A stretch of 64,000 nt of DNA from UBA4055 sp964648295 (GCA_964648295.1 CAZYNH010000008.1:62001-126000), one strand, 5' to 3'; counted from the stretch's first letter, positions 45,774 to 55,055 are shown. The notes: generated by a model from the sequence alone, not told the origin. A program made the numbers and translations.

Positions 45774-47096
45774 CTATTTCTTCGGCCAGTATTTTTCAAC
45801 AAGCTCGTCCTTGATCCCTATCTCTGTCTTGTTAAAGTGCTCCGCGAAGAGTCTCCAGCCTGTATCGAGCATACTGTCAATGTCAATATTGATATCTATG
45901 GCCAGAAGCTCCTTCGAATAGTCTTTCGCGAATCTCAGAGTCCTTTCGTCATAGTCGTTAAGATCGAATCCGTTCTCGAGTTTGGTCTTGGCGTTAGCCG
46001 CATCCGCGAAAAGCCTGATAGCCGCGTTCATCACCTGCGGATGGTCTTTTCTTGTCTGCTTTCCGATAACGAGCTGTTTTAATCTTGAAAGGGATCTGAA
46101 CGGATCCACTATTACTTTACCGATGTCGGTGTCCCTTCTTAAAAAGAGCTGACCTTCTGTTATGTAACCCGTGTTGTCCGGGATCGCATGGGTAATATCT
46201 CCGCCTGACAGCGTTGTTACGGCGATGATCGTTATCGAACCGCCCTCAGGGAACTGGACGGCTTTCTCGTATATCTTTGCTAGATCAGAATAAAGCGAAC
46301 CGGGCATACTGTCCTTTGACGGTATCTGATCCATACGGTTCGATACGATCGAAAGCGCGTCGGCGTACAGCGTCATGTCGGTTAAGAGAACGAGCACTTT
46401 CTGGTGTTTTTCATGCGCGAAATACTCCGCGGTAGTAAGCGCCATATCGGGTACCAGCAGCCTTTCTACCGGAGGATTCTCCGTGGTATTTATAAAACTG
46501 ATTATCCTGTCAAGAGCGCCGGCATTGTCGAATATGTTCTTGAAGAATAGATAATCGTCGTTGGAAAGACCCATGCCGCCCAGGATTATCTTATCGGCTT
46601 TCGCTCTCAGCGCCACCATTGCCATGACCTGGTTGAAAGGCTGGTCAGGGTCGGCGAAGAACGGGATCTTCTGGCCTGTAACAAGCGTGTTGTTCAGGTC
46701 AATGCCGGCAATACCGGTCGGAATAAGCTCCGAAGGCTGCTTCCTTCTCACGGGATTCACGGACGGGCCGCCGATCTCAACTTCTTTTCCTTCAACTGCC
46801 GGACCGCCGTCTATAGGGTCGCCGTAGGCGTTGAAAAACCTTCCGGCAAGATCATCGGACACTTTAATTGTCGGAGCCTTTCCCATAAAAACAACTTCGG
46901 CGTTCGTCGGGATGCCTTCCGTTCCGGAGAATATCTGCAGGGTTACGCTCTCACCCTGGATCTTGACTACCTGAGCGAGTCTTCCGTTCACAAGAGCTAT
47001 CTCTTCATAGCCCACGCCTTCCGCTTTCAATGAACAGGTGGCTTTGGTAACCTGAGTTATCTTTGTATATATTTTCTGAAAAGCTGAAGTTTCCAT
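45774..47096 (-). CDS. V-type ATPase subunit B (non-catalytic)
   Basis: A 440-residue nucleotide-binding regulatory subunit without a Walker A motif. The GVGYEEIALVNGRLAQV start, SELIPTGIAGIDLNNTLV and PGSLYSDLAKIYEKA segments are characteristic. It begins directly after the A gene with no gap. It alternates with A in the head. Confidence 0.94.
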   Translation of the reverse strand: METSAFQKIYTKITQVTKATCSLKAEGVGYEEIALVNGRLAQVVKIQGESVTLQIFSGTEGIPTNAEVVFMGKAPTIKVSDDLAGRFFNAYGDPIDGGPAVEGKEVEIGGPSVNPVRRKQPSELIPTGIAGIDLNNTLVTGQKIPFFADPDQPFNQVMAMVALRAKADKIILGGMGLSNDDYLFFKNIFDNAGALDRIISFINTTENPPVERLLVPDMALTTAEYFAHEKHQKVLVLLTDMTLYADALSIVSNRMDQIPSKDSMPGSLYSDLAKIYEKAVQFPEGGSITIIAVTTLSGGDITHAIPDNTGYITEGQLFLRRDTDIGKVIVDPFRSLSRLKQLVIGKQTRKDHPQVMNAAIRLFADAANAKTKLENGFDLNDYDERTLRFAKDYSKELLAIDINIDIDSMLDTGWRLFAEHFNKTEIGIKDELVEKYWPKK

Positions 47097-48854
47097 TTAA
47101 ACCGCCTTTCTTTCGTTAATTTTATCGTTTATCTGCTTTAAGTAGCCGTCGAATTTCTCTGACTTGTATTCACAGTAGTTCATCTGCTTGAAGAGGTTGA
47201 TTATGGCTTTGAAGAAAGGGTTAACTTCCTCAAATGACCTGAAATTGAATTTCGTGTGATAGATCTCAAGCACCCGCTCCAGCATAAATTCCTGCCTTTC
47301 GAACGGAGTTGATTTGTCAATAGTGTCGAACGCGTCCTGCTGAAGTATCACAAAGTCTAAAACTTCTGCCTTCCAGAACCTTTCGTGGTATTCAACCGGT
47401 ACTCCGTCATCTCCAAGAATGTTTATCTGCTCGGACGCTTCTCTTCCTCTCAGCAGAATATCTTTTGAAAGCGAGACCATCTCGACCCAGTTCTCAGAAA
47501 TATTTTTCTTCAGATATTCCTGTATTTCCGGGTACTCAAGATATTTTGAATATGAATCGATCGGGTCGATCGCGGGATATCTTTTACTGTCCGCCCTGTC
47601 CTGATTCAGAGCATAAAAACATCTCGCGGCTTTTTTTGTCGATTCCGTTACAGGCTCTTTAAGGTTACCGCCGGCAGGCGAAACTGTTCCGAGGAACGTT
47701 ATCGAGCCCGTCTGGCCGTTATTGAGGTAAACGAACCCCGCTCTTGAATAGAAGTTCGAAATGATAGCGGGAAGGTCCATCGGGAAAGCATCCGGCCCTG
47801 GCAGCTCCTCCATCCTGTTCGACATCTCTCTTAACGCCTGAGCCCATCTTGAAGTGGAGTCGGCGAGCAGAAGCACTTTCAAGCCCATCGCCCTGTAATA
47901 CTCGGCAATCGTCATACCGGTGTAAACAGAGGCTTCCCTCGCTGCTACAGGCATATTGGATGTATTGCAGATTATCGTCGTTCTTTCCATCAGCTTTCTT
48001 CCCGTCCTGGGGTCTTCCAGCTCAGGGAACTCGGTGAATATCTCAACCACCTCGTTAGCCCTTTCTCCGCAGGCTGTCACTATGATCATATCAGCTTCCG
48101 CCTGCTGCGAGACCGCGTGCTGGAGCACTGTCTTGCCGCATCCGAAAGGTCCCGGAATGAACCCTGTACCTCCTTCCGCCAGCGGGTTTAAGGTGTCCAT
48201 TGTCCTTACGCCCGTTTCCATTATCCTGAAAGGTCTCGGTTTTTCTTTATATGCTTTGATCGGCATCTTCACAGGCCATTTCTGCATCATGGTCACTTCA
48301 ATATCCTTTCCTTTCTCGTCAGTTATGACCGCGACCCTGTCTTTTGCCTTGTATTTTCCTTTAGCGTTAACGCTTTTTACTGTATAGCTGCCTTCCAGCT
48401 TGAACGGCACCATTATCTTATGCGGCATCCAGCCTTCAGTTATTTCTCCCAGCCAGCTTCCCGCCCCGACCCTGTCGCCCGCCTTGGCGATCGGAGTGAA
48501 ATCCCATTCAGCTTCCGGATCGATAGCCTCAGTATATTCGCCTCTTTTCAAGAAAACGCCTTTCATCCTGTCGAGGTCGTTCTGAAGGCCGTCATAGTTC
48601 CTTGAAAGAATGCCCGGTCCCAGCGTTACTTCAAGCATATGACCCATGAATTTCACCTCGGCCCCTATCTTCAGACCTCTGGTGCTTTCGAACACCTGAG
48701 TGTAGGCCTTGACTCCCATGATCTTGATAACCTCGGCCATCAGATCGGTGCCTTTGAGATTGATGTAGCAGATCTCATTCTGGGAAACAGGTCCGTCAGC
48801 CTCAACTATCACCAGATTGGCGATGATCCCCGTTACTTTTCCTTTTGTAGCCAT
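47097..48854 (-). CDS. V-type ATPase subunit A (catalytic)
   Basis: A 585-residue catalytic subunit. Walker A is GPFGCGKT (235-242), and the V-type-specific insert precedes it (ITEGWMPHKIMVPF). SRWAQALREMSNRMEELPG and the GRVGAGSWLGE-like segment are conserved. It hydrolyses ATP to pump ions, or makes ATP in reverse. It lies 21 bases after the DUF2764 gene. Confidence 0.96.
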   Translation of the reverse strand: MATKGKVTGIIANLVIVEADGPVSQNEICYINLKGTDLMAEVIKIMGVKAYTQVFESTRGLKIGAEVKFMGHMLEVTLGPGILSRNYDGLQNDLDRMKGVFLKRGEYTEAIDPEAEWDFTPIAKAGDRVGAGSWLGEITEGWMPHKIMVPFKLEGSYTVKSVNAKGKYKAKDRVAVITDEKGKDIEVTMMQKWPVKMPIKAYKEKPRPFRIMETGVRTMDTLNPLAEGGTGFIPGPFGCGKTVLQHAVSQQAEADMIIVTACGERANEVVEIFTEFPELEDPRTGRKLMERTTIICNTSNMPVAAREASVYTGMTIAEYYRAMGLKVLLLADSTSRWAQALREMSNRMEELPGPDAFPMDLPAIISNFYSRAGFVYLNNGQTGSITFLGTVSPAGGNLKEPVTESTKKAARCFYALNQDRADSKRYPAIDPIDSYSKYLEYPEIQEYLKKNISENWVEMVSLSKDILLRGREASEQINILGDDGVPVEYHERFWKAEVLDFVILQQDAFDTIDKSTPFERQEFMLERVLEIYHTKFNFRSFEEVNPFFKAIINLFKQMNYCEYKSEKFDGYLKQINDKINERKAV

Positions 48855-48875
48855 CTTCTACCCTTTTATTAAAAT

Positions 48876-49697
48876 TTATTTTTTTCCGAATTCTTCCGGG
48901 AATTTAAAATCGCTCTGCAGTTCATCAATGAATTTATAGAAAAGCTCTTTTCCCGCAGCAGGATCAAGCGAGATCCACCTCTCAACGATCATCAGCTTTA
49001 TATAGTACGATATCAGTTTGTCGACAGTGAAATATTCGAAGAATGTCATTTCGTCGAGCCATTCCCATCTGAACATATCCAAAGCTTTTTCTCTTTTTAT
49101 CAGATCATCCGTCTCGAAAATGGAGAGCAGTTCCTCGATATAAGGGAGGTCTCCTCCAAGCCCGAAATCCCTTGAACCGCTTTTCATCAGTGTCTCTGCG
49201 GTACCGTTGGCCCTGATCATTTCCTTTTCGATGTTCAGTCCGTGCTTTCTGGCGTTCAGAGCGGCCATTATGTTTTTAATATTAAGCTCAAGATCGAACC
49301 ATTTTCTTACTATCCCGTTGGCGGATGAGAGAACAAACTGATAGTATAGTACTGTCAGCCTTTTCTTGTCCACTTCCTCGTCGAACTCCTCGGAATTATA
49401 CTCATCGATGAACTCAGCGATGTAGCTTACAGCATTATCCGGTTCTTCCATTATCTCGTCAATCCTGTCTTCTGAATATATCCCGCCCGGAATGTATTTG
49501 TGCTCATGTCCTACAAGTTCGCTATAGATGTTCTCATTATCTGTCTTAAGGCTGAACAGCTCGAAGTATCTGAAATCCTTTGCGGGTAGAAATTCCTTCA
49601 TGTCTGAAAGAAACTGCCCGGATCCGTAAGACAGCTTGGTATCTTCGAGCGTTATGTTCGGCAGCCCCGCTACAAGGCAGTAGTACTTTCGGGACAT
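48876..49697 (-). CDS. DUF2764 family protein of the V-type ATPase operon
   Basis: A 273-residue, helix-rich protein starting SRKYYCLVAGLPNITLED, the signature of DUF2764. This family occurs in V-type ATPase operons of Bacteroidetes, spirochaetes and related bacteria, always between E and A. It may take the place of subunit C/d, which is missing here; this is inference. It starts immediately after subunit E. Confidence 0.85.
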   Translation of the reverse strand: MSRKYYCLVAGLPNITLEDTKLSYGSGQFLSDMKEFLPAKDFRYFELFSLKTDNENIYSELVGHEHKYIPGGIYSEDRIDEIMEEPDNAVSYIAEFIDEYNSEEFDEEVDKKRLTVLYYQFVLSSANGIVRKWFDLELNIKNIMAALNARKHGLNIEKEMIRANGTAETLMKSGSRDFGLGGDLPYIEELLSIFETDDLIKREKALDMFRWEWLDEMTFFEYFTVDKLISYYIKLMIVERWISLDPAAGKELFYKFIDELQSDFKFPEEFGKK

Positions 49698-50315
49698 TTA
49701 TTTTCCTCCGAACAGAAACTCTATCGTTTTAGGCTTCATGTATTTCTTAAAAAAATTCTCAAAATCTTTATCAGTGAAACTTAGCTTGTAGCTTCCGTCT
49801 GCCGGCCCGATCTTAAATCCTTTGTCAATATCCTGCCCCGCCTCAATTAAAAGTCCGCCGTCGAGCAGCTTTTTAGCGTTCGCTTTAAGATAGTTTCCGA
49901 GCTCTTCCTTATCTTTTTCAGGAAGCGTCACAGAAATATCCATCCCTTTAGACTGATCCTCAAAGAAATTTTTGACGGAGATCTCAATAATCTTTTTCAT
50001 AAAATCTTTATCTGTTAAAGCGGCCGAAACAGAATCTTTAGCGATCTTTGCCGTTATGATCTCCGATATTCTCTGCTTGACTTCGCTTATTGCCTGATTC
50101 GAGGCAAGTTTCATTTCCGACTGACCGTTTCTGATCATCTCGTCAGCCTTTTTCTTAGCTTCGGCTGTGATCCTTTCAGCTTCGGCTTTTGCTTTAGCTA
50201 TGACTCCGTCTGATTCTTTTTTCGCTTCAGCGATAAGTATGTCGCCTTCCTGTTTTGCTTTAGCAACGCCTTCCGAATAGATCTTTTCCGTCAGTTCCTG
50301 GAGTTTCTTTTCCAT
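49698..50315 (-). CDS. V-type ATPase subunit E (peripheral stalk)
   Basis: A 205-residue subunit with a long N-terminal Ala/Lys/Glu-rich helix (about 15-90, AKAEAERITAEAKKKADEM) and a globular C-terminal domain. It forms the peripheral stalk. The usual helical partner G/H is not encoded in the operon. It is the first gene, under the promoter at 50343-50372. Confidence 0.88.
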   Translation of the reverse strand: MEKKLQELTEKIYSEGVAKAKQEGDILIAEAKKESDGVIAKAKAEAERITAEAKKKADEMIRNGQSEMKLASNQAISEVKQRISEIITAKIAKDSVSAALTDKDFMKKIIEISVKNFFEDQSKGMDISVTLPEKDKEELGNYLKANAKKLLDGGLLIEAGQDIDKGFKIGPADGSYKLSFTDKDFENFFKKYMKPKTIEFLFGGK

Positions 50316-50342
50316 TTATCCGTCTCCGGTTTATAATTTATA

Positions 50343-50372
50343 ATTATACAATGTGACTAACTGATATTTCAA
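50343..50372 (-). promoter_or_regulatory. Putative promoter of the V-type ATPase operon
   Basis: On the minus strand TTGAAA and TATAAT are separated by 18 bases, ending 28 bases before the subunit E start. A perfect -35 TTGACA lies further upstream (50404-50409) with only a weak -10. Confidence 0.5.
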
Positions 50373-50396
50373 AGGTGCTAAATAAAATTTATGTGA

Positions 50397-50408
50397 TGAC
50401 AAATGTCA
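50397..50408. promoter_or_regulatory. Inverted repeat upstream of the V-type ATPase promoter
   Basis: TGACA-AA-TGTCA is a perfect short palindrome. With its outer bases it reads TTGAC-N4-GTCAT on the minus strand, one mismatch from a symmetric Crp/Fnr-like box. A regulatory role is only suggested. Confidence 0.3.
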
Positions 50409-50418
50409 AGTTATTTTT

Positions 50419-51126
50419 TTAGTCCGAAATCGGGTAATTAAAATAAGGTGAGAACAGATCCCTGAGACTCGAAAGAGAAGCGTCAATGTGCATCGGAACC
50501 GTTTTTGCGTAAATATCGAGCGTCACTATGGCGTTTATTGTGGAATCGGTCTTTGAAGCATCCCTGAGCCTGGACGCCATCGCTGTATTCACTATACCGA
50601 TGTTCCTGTATATGGTATTAAGTCCTTCAAGGTCATTTTCGAATTTTTTTCCTTCTTTTGCCAGAAAATACTGGGCGAGCAGATACATCGAAGTTGCCCT
50701 GTATATTGTGTTTTCCTTGTCGGCAAGAGGAAGATGGAAATACGCCATAGGTTTGAAAAATGCCAGATGCGGACATCCGGATGCAGCCGAAACAAGTCCC
50801 ATCATAGCGCTCACGCCCTTCTGAACAGTCGTATACTGAGTTATCTCTTTTCCGTCCATTTTAACGACAAGCTTTGTTTTTTCAAACGATTTTAACCCGT
50901 CGAAGAACTGAACCATATTTATCAGCGATACCGCCATGGGACAGTCCGGGTTTTCGGAACTTTTTAGAGGACAGTTCGGACATTTATGAAAGTCGAGTCT
51001 GGTCCACTCATGAGTTCCGGAATCAGGAGTTGCGCCTGTCAGTTCGAGAGTGCTCTTGTCCCACTGGAAAAGAAAATCTTTTCTGTTTCCGTCCTCAAAC
51101 TCAAAAATATATTCTATAGTTTTCAT
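50419..51126 (-). CDS. Conserved-looking hypothetical protein with a four-cysteine cluster
   Basis: A 235-residue cytosolic protein I cannot assign. Residues 1-45 look like a small beta domain (IEYIFEFEDG onward). CPNCPLKSSENPDCP places Cys49, Cys52 and Cys62, and SGCPH adds Cys118 and His120, which together could bind zinc or an iron-sulfur cluster. The rest is helical. It has its own promoter-like sequence, is monocistronic, and lies just upstream of the V-type ATPase operon on the same strand. Confidence 0.65.
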   Translation of the reverse strand: MKTIEYIFEFEDGNRKDFLFQWDKSTLELTGATPDSGTHEWTRLDFHKCPNCPLKSSENPDCPMAVSLINMVQFFDGLKSFEKTKLVVKMDGKEITQYTTVQKGVSAMMGLVSAASGCPHLAFFKPMAYFHLPLADKENTIYRATSMYLLAQYFLAKEGKKFENDLEGLNTIYRNIGIVNTAMASRLRDASKTDSTINAIVTLDIYAKTVPMHIDASLSSLRDLFSPYFNYPISD

Positions 51127-51147
51127 GGGCGCTCCTTTGCAGGTGGA

Positions 51148-51176
51148 AATATAATCGATGTTATGAGACTTCGCAA
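51148..51176 (-). promoter_or_regulatory. Putative promoter of the four-cysteine hypothetical gene
   Basis: On the minus strand TTGCGA and TATATT are separated by 17 bases; an AAAGGAG ribosome site follows before the ATG at 51126. Confidence 0.5.
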
Positions 51177-51254
51177 TTTTTAAAAACTTTGACTTTATTC
51201 TTGCTTTTGTCTCCGGCCGGGATTATTTTGCCTTCAAATAACAGGGAGAATCTT

Positions 51255-51986
51255 ATGAACCTCAGAGATCTACTTTTATGCACGACATTATTTACAACCG
51301 CTCTGTTCCCCCGGTTCGGTATTGATATCGAATCAGGTGTACTTGGTACAACCTACAACGATGTAAGGATCGACGGCATTACCGGCACAGAATTTTCGCT
51401 TAATGAAGATCTTAAGGACGACCCCGCTTTTTTTTATAGACTCAGGCTGAATTACCTGCTGAAGGATAAGCACTTTATCTCGCTGCTTTATGCGCCTTTG
51501 ACGATCGAATCTTCAGGCACACTTGATGATGGCCTTTATTTCATGGAAACAAACTATCCGGCCGGGACAGAACTTGACGCCGTGTTCAGATTCAATTCCT
51601 ACAGGCTGACTTACAGATACGAGTGGGTCAATAACGACGATATCGAGTTCGGGATAGGATTTACGGCAAAGATCAGGGACGCTGAAATAAAAGTGGCAAG
51701 CGACCACATCACAAGAAGCAAGAAAAATGTCGGATTTGTGCCCATCGTGAATTTCAGATTCCTTTGGAAGATCTCCGACAGCTTCGGATTCTTAACGGAA
51801 GGCGACGCGCTTGCAGCTCCCCAGGGCCGGGCAGAGGATGTTCTTGCCGCTCTGACATACAAAGCAGACGAACATGTAATGATTAAAGGCGGATACAGGA
51901 TACTTGAAGGCGGTGCCGACAACGATGAAGTTTATACTTTTTCGCTTATAAATTATGCCGTTATTGGAATGACTTACACATTTTAA
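51255..51986 (+). CDS. Predicted outer-membrane beta-barrel protein
   Basis: A 243-residue protein with a short signal peptide, beta-rich sequence with alternating residues (YRLRLNYLLKDKHFISLLYAPL, YRLTYRYEWV) and a terminal strand IGMTYTF ending in Phe, typical of outer-membrane barrels. I start it at 51255 because GGGAGAA precedes that ATG; an upstream TTG at 51189 would add 22 residues without a ribosome site. No family is recognised. It is followed 12 bases later by an rRNA methyltransferase gene. Confidence 0.68.
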   Translation: MNLRDLLLCTTLFTTALFPRFGIDIESGVLGTTYNDVRIDGITGTEFSLNEDLKDDPAFFYRLRLNYLLKDKHFISLLYAPLTIESSGTLDDGLYFMETNYPAGTELDAVFRFNSYRLTYRYEWVNNDDIEFGIGFTAKIRDAEIKVASDHITRSKKNVGFVPIVNFRFLWKISDSFGFLTEGDALAAPQGRAEDVLAALTYKADEHVMIKGGYRILEGGADNDEVYTFSLINYAVIGMTYTF

Positions 51987-51997
51987 GCGGAGACATA

Positions 51998-53173
51998 ATG
52001 AAGACCGCAATACTATCGAAGGGAAAGGAAAAACAGCCGCTGAACAGGCATTCGTACATTTTTTCGGGAGCCGTGGATAAACTTGACGGCGGTATAAGTC
52101 CAGGAGAGATAATAAAAGTATACGCGCATGACGGAAAGTTCATAGCTTACGGGCATTACAATCCGACCTCAGGCATTGTGATAAGGCTGCTTGAATGGGA
52201 TGAGAATGTAAGGATCAACCGAGAATGGTACAGAAATAAGATATCTGACGCTCTGAATTTGAGAGAAAATATGACCGGTGATGATACGAATGCTGTCAGG
52301 CTCATATTTTCCGAAGGGGACTTTCTGCCCGGGCTGATAGTTGACAGGTTCGCCGGGACACTCGTGCTCCAGTCCCACACATCCGGAATGGACAGGGATA
52401 AAGGGATCATAACCGAAGTACTCAGGGAGCTTTTACCTGAAATTGATTGTATCTATGAAAAAAGCGACGGCGACGGCAGGCGGATGGAGGGACTGAAGGA
52501 TTCTGCCGGCACACTTTACGGCAGCCTGCCCGTAAAGATCCAGATATTGGAGAACGGAATAAAATATCTTGTTGATATAACATCGCAGAAAACGGGATTC
52601 TATACGGATCAGAGGGCCAACAGGATGCTTTTGAGAAAATATGTCAAACCAAATGATTCCGTTCTCGATCTCTTCTGCTTCACGGACGGCTTCGGGCTGA
52701 CGGCTGCCGCATCGGGCGCAGAGGTGAGCCTCTGCGATACATCCGCCGGGGCATTGCGCGTGGCGGAACAGAATTTTGAGCTGAACGGGTTCAAGACTCC
52801 GAAAATTGCTGAAAAAGACTGCTTTGAACACATCCGCGAGCTTTTCAGAGCCGGAAACAGATTTGACCTTGTCATCCTGGACCCGCCAAAGCTTATGCCC
52901 CGCAAAAAGGACGAGATAAGGGCGTTAAGGGCTTATAAAGACTTAAATTTCAACACGATGAAACTTCTTAAGCCCGGCGGTTATCTTTTTACATTTTCCT
53001 GCTCTGGAAATTTTTCAATGGAAATGTTTAAAGAAATGGCCGCTTATTCGGTTAAAGACGCGAAAAGACAGGTACAAATTATCGGCCAGATGCATCAGAG
53101 TCCCGACCACCCGGTCAGCATTTCGGTTCCGGAAACGGAATACCTTAAAGGCCTGATACTGAGGATTTTGTAA
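51998..53173 (+). CDS. RlmI-like 23S rRNA (cytosine-C5) methyltransferase
   Basis: A 391-residue class I methyltransferase. An N-terminal PUA-like domain (about 1-80, HSYIFSGAVDKL, YGHYNPTSGIVIRLL) is followed by a Rossmann domain with LDLFCFTDGFGLTAA (SAM motif I), VILDPPKL (motif IV) and the catalytic-type TFSCSG. This arrangement matches RlmI, which methylates C1962 of 23S rRNA in E. coli; site specificity here is inferred. Confidence 0.85.
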   Translation: MKTAILSKGKEKQPLNRHSYIFSGAVDKLDGGISPGEIIKVYAHDGKFIAYGHYNPTSGIVIRLLEWDENVRINREWYRNKISDALNLRENMTGDDTNAVRLIFSEGDFLPGLIVDRFAGTLVLQSHTSGMDRDKGIITEVLRELLPEIDCIYEKSDGDGRRMEGLKDSAGTLYGSLPVKIQILENGIKYLVDITSQKTGFYTDQRANRMLLRKYVKPNDSVLDLFCFTDGFGLTAAASGAEVSLCDTSAGALRVAEQNFELNGFKTPKIAEKDCFEHIRELFRAGNRFDLVILDPPKLMPRKKDEIRALRAYKDLNFNTMKLLKPGGYLFTFSCSGNFSMEMFKEMAAYSVKDAKRQVQIIGQMHQSPDHPVSISVPETEYLKGLILRIL

Positions 53174-53196
53174 ACAATTACAGTGAATTTATTCTC

Positions 53197-53225
53197 TTGA
53201 TTATCGAACTCCGGAATACTATAAT
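53197..53225 (+). promoter_or_regulatory. Putative promoter of the radical SAM gene
   Basis: TTGATT and a perfect TATAAT are separated by 17 bases, followed by a GAGGG ribosome site before the ATG at 53252. Confidence 0.6.
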
Positions 53226-53251
53226 ACAGTATATATTTTTCAGAGGGTTAA

Positions 53252-54199
53252 ATGTACAAACACATTTTCGGACCGGTGCCGTCAAGGAGACTGGGAATGT
53301 CGCTCGGAGTAGACCTTGTACCGCACAAAGTCTGCCCGCTCAACTGCGTTTACTGCGAATGCGGTAAGACGACCATGCTCACAGTTGAAAGAAAAGAATA
53401 TGTTCCGGTTCGCGAGATAATAGACGAACTTAATGATTATCTCATCAATAATCCCGCACCAGATTATGTAACTTTTTCAGGCTCGGGAGAACCCACGCTC
53501 AATTCCGGTATAGGCACGATAATAAAGCATGTGAAAAAAGAATTTCCCCACATTCCTGTAGCCATACTGACCAACGCAATACTTTTTTACGACAGAAAAG
53601 TAAGAAAAGACATAATGAGCGCAGATGTTGTACTGCCTTCTGTAGATGCCGGGACTGAACGAGCTTTTTTGAACATCAACGGGCCTTCACCCGAGGTCAG
53701 CTTCAGTTCATATATTGCAGGCCTTATTGATTTCTGCAAAGAATACAGTGGCCGTATCTGGCTGGAGGTATTTATTCTGCCCGGATACAACGACGATCAG
53801 GATAATATCGAGTCTCTTAAGAATATCCTGAAGAAGATCATGCCTGAGAAAATACAGCTGAATACGCTTGACAGGCCAGGAATCATTAAAGAACTTAAAC
53901 CGGCCACATACGAACATCTTAAAGGTATAATCTCATTCTGGGGTTTTGATAACGCTGAGATTATCTCGTCTGCGGCAAAACGAATTGATCAGGTTTCGTA
54001 CAGGCATGATACCGAGACAGCGATCCTCCAGACTATTGCCAGAAGACCCTGCACTCTAAAAGACATGACGGACATTTTGGGTCTGACAGAAATGGAGATC
54101 AACAAATATCTTTCCGCTCTTGAATCTGAAGGACATATTACTCATGAAACCCTTGAAAGAGGAGTTTTTTATAAAGTAAACGATAAAATGAAAAAATAA
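53252..54199 (+). CDS. Radical SAM protein with C-terminal winged-helix-like region
   Basis: A 315-residue radical SAM enzyme. The cluster motif CPLNCVYC gives Cys28, Cys32 and Cys35. FGPVPSRRLGMSLGVDL at the N-terminus and TFSGSGEPTLN are shared with the COG0731-like radical SAM group related to wyosine-synthesis enzymes. Residues about 245-315 (ETAILQTIARRPCTLKDM, then MEINKYLSALESEGHI) look like a winged helix, so nucleic-acid binding or regulation is possible. Function is unknown. Confidence 0.8.
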   Translation: MYKHIFGPVPSRRLGMSLGVDLVPHKVCPLNCVYCECGKTTMLTVERKEYVPVREIIDELNDYLINNPAPDYVTFSGSGEPTLNSGIGTIIKHVKKEFPHIPVAILTNAILFYDRKVRKDIMSADVVLPSVDAGTERAFLNINGPSPEVSFSSYIAGLIDFCKEYSGRIWLEVFILPGYNDDQDNIESLKNILKKIMPEKIQLNTLDRPGIIKELKPATYEHLKGIISFWGFDNAEIISSAAKRIDQVSYRHDTETAILQTIARRPCTLKDMTDILGLTEMEINKYLSALESEGHITHETLERGVFYKVNDKMKK

Positions 54200-54209
54200 G
54201 GAGGGGAAA

Positions 54210-55055
54210 ATGGTTAAGAAGATACTTATTACTGTCTTAATGCTAGTTTCTGTTACTTTTGCGCAGGTTCTGGACGCCCATTACATTCAGCCGGACGATT
54301 ATTTTATTTCCGACAGGCCGCTTGAGGGCCACAGCTGGATAAGGATCAATGTGGCGAAAATGATCGAAGCCCCAGGTCCGAATACGAACGGCGAAGCTAA
54401 GTTCTTAGTCGTCAAGGACGGAAAAGAGCTATGGACAAAAAACTACTGGCAGTCGTACATCGCTTCCGAAAGCGAGATAAAACTCGGAGCGATAGCCATA
54501 ATGTTCGATTACGCGAGCGGCAGTATCTATATCCCTCCGAAACACAGGGACGATGCAAGAACGCATAACTGGTTCATGGCTAAGATCACGGACACCTCGA
54601 CAACATATAAAGGCCATGTTCTCGTTTCAGGCGGCTATAATGTGAGCACAAAGAACATAAGGCTGATAGGCGCGCCTGAACTAAAGACCGTAGATGTCGC
54701 TCAGGCCTCTCCAAAACCATCTGTTACCGAAACCATAGTTAAAGGGCCGGTAAAAGCCATCGAACAGCCCGTTGCAGCGCCTTCATCGGGAGGTCTGAGA
54801 ATAGTCAAAGCTATGTACGGCGATTTTCTCGAAGATAATTCTAAAGATGTGAAAGATATTCTGAATGCGAAAGTTAAAGACGGCCAGATAAACATAACAT
54901 GCTCCGACGCTTATCTCGGAGTGAATTTCAGAACGGCTAACGAAAAGAGCCTCAAGATAGAATACGAAACTAAAGACGGTGTTTTTGAGACGGTCATCAT
55001 TCAGGGAATGTCCGCGAAACTGCCGAATAAATCTCACCGCAAAGTAAAAAGGTAA
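54210..55055 (+). CDS. Secreted protein with a DUF3395-like C-terminal domain
   Basis: A 281-residue protein with a signal peptide ending near TFAQ. Residues about 20-165 form an unassigned beta-rich domain. After a Pro/Ala-rich linker, residues about 195-275 (IVKAMYGDF, DVKDILNAKVKDGQINI, LGVNF, LKIEYETKDG) resemble DUF3395, a small domain otherwise seen at the C-terminus of some DnaJ proteins. Role unknown. A GGAGGGG site precedes the ATG, and it is 10 bases after the radical SAM gene. Confidence 0.6.
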   Translation: MVKKILITVLMLVSVTFAQVLDAHYIQPDDYFISDRPLEGHSWIRINVAKMIEAPGPNTNGEAKFLVVKDGKELWTKNYWQSYIASESEIKLGAIAIMFDYASGSIYIPPKHRDDARTHNWFMAKITDTSTTYKGHVLVSGGYNVSTKNIRLIGAPELKTVDVAQASPKPSVTETIVKGPVKAIEQPVAAPSSGGLRIVKAMYGDFLEDNSKDVKDILNAKVKDGQINITCSDAYLGVNFRTANEKSLKIEYETKDGVFETVIIQGMSAKLPNKSHRKVKR

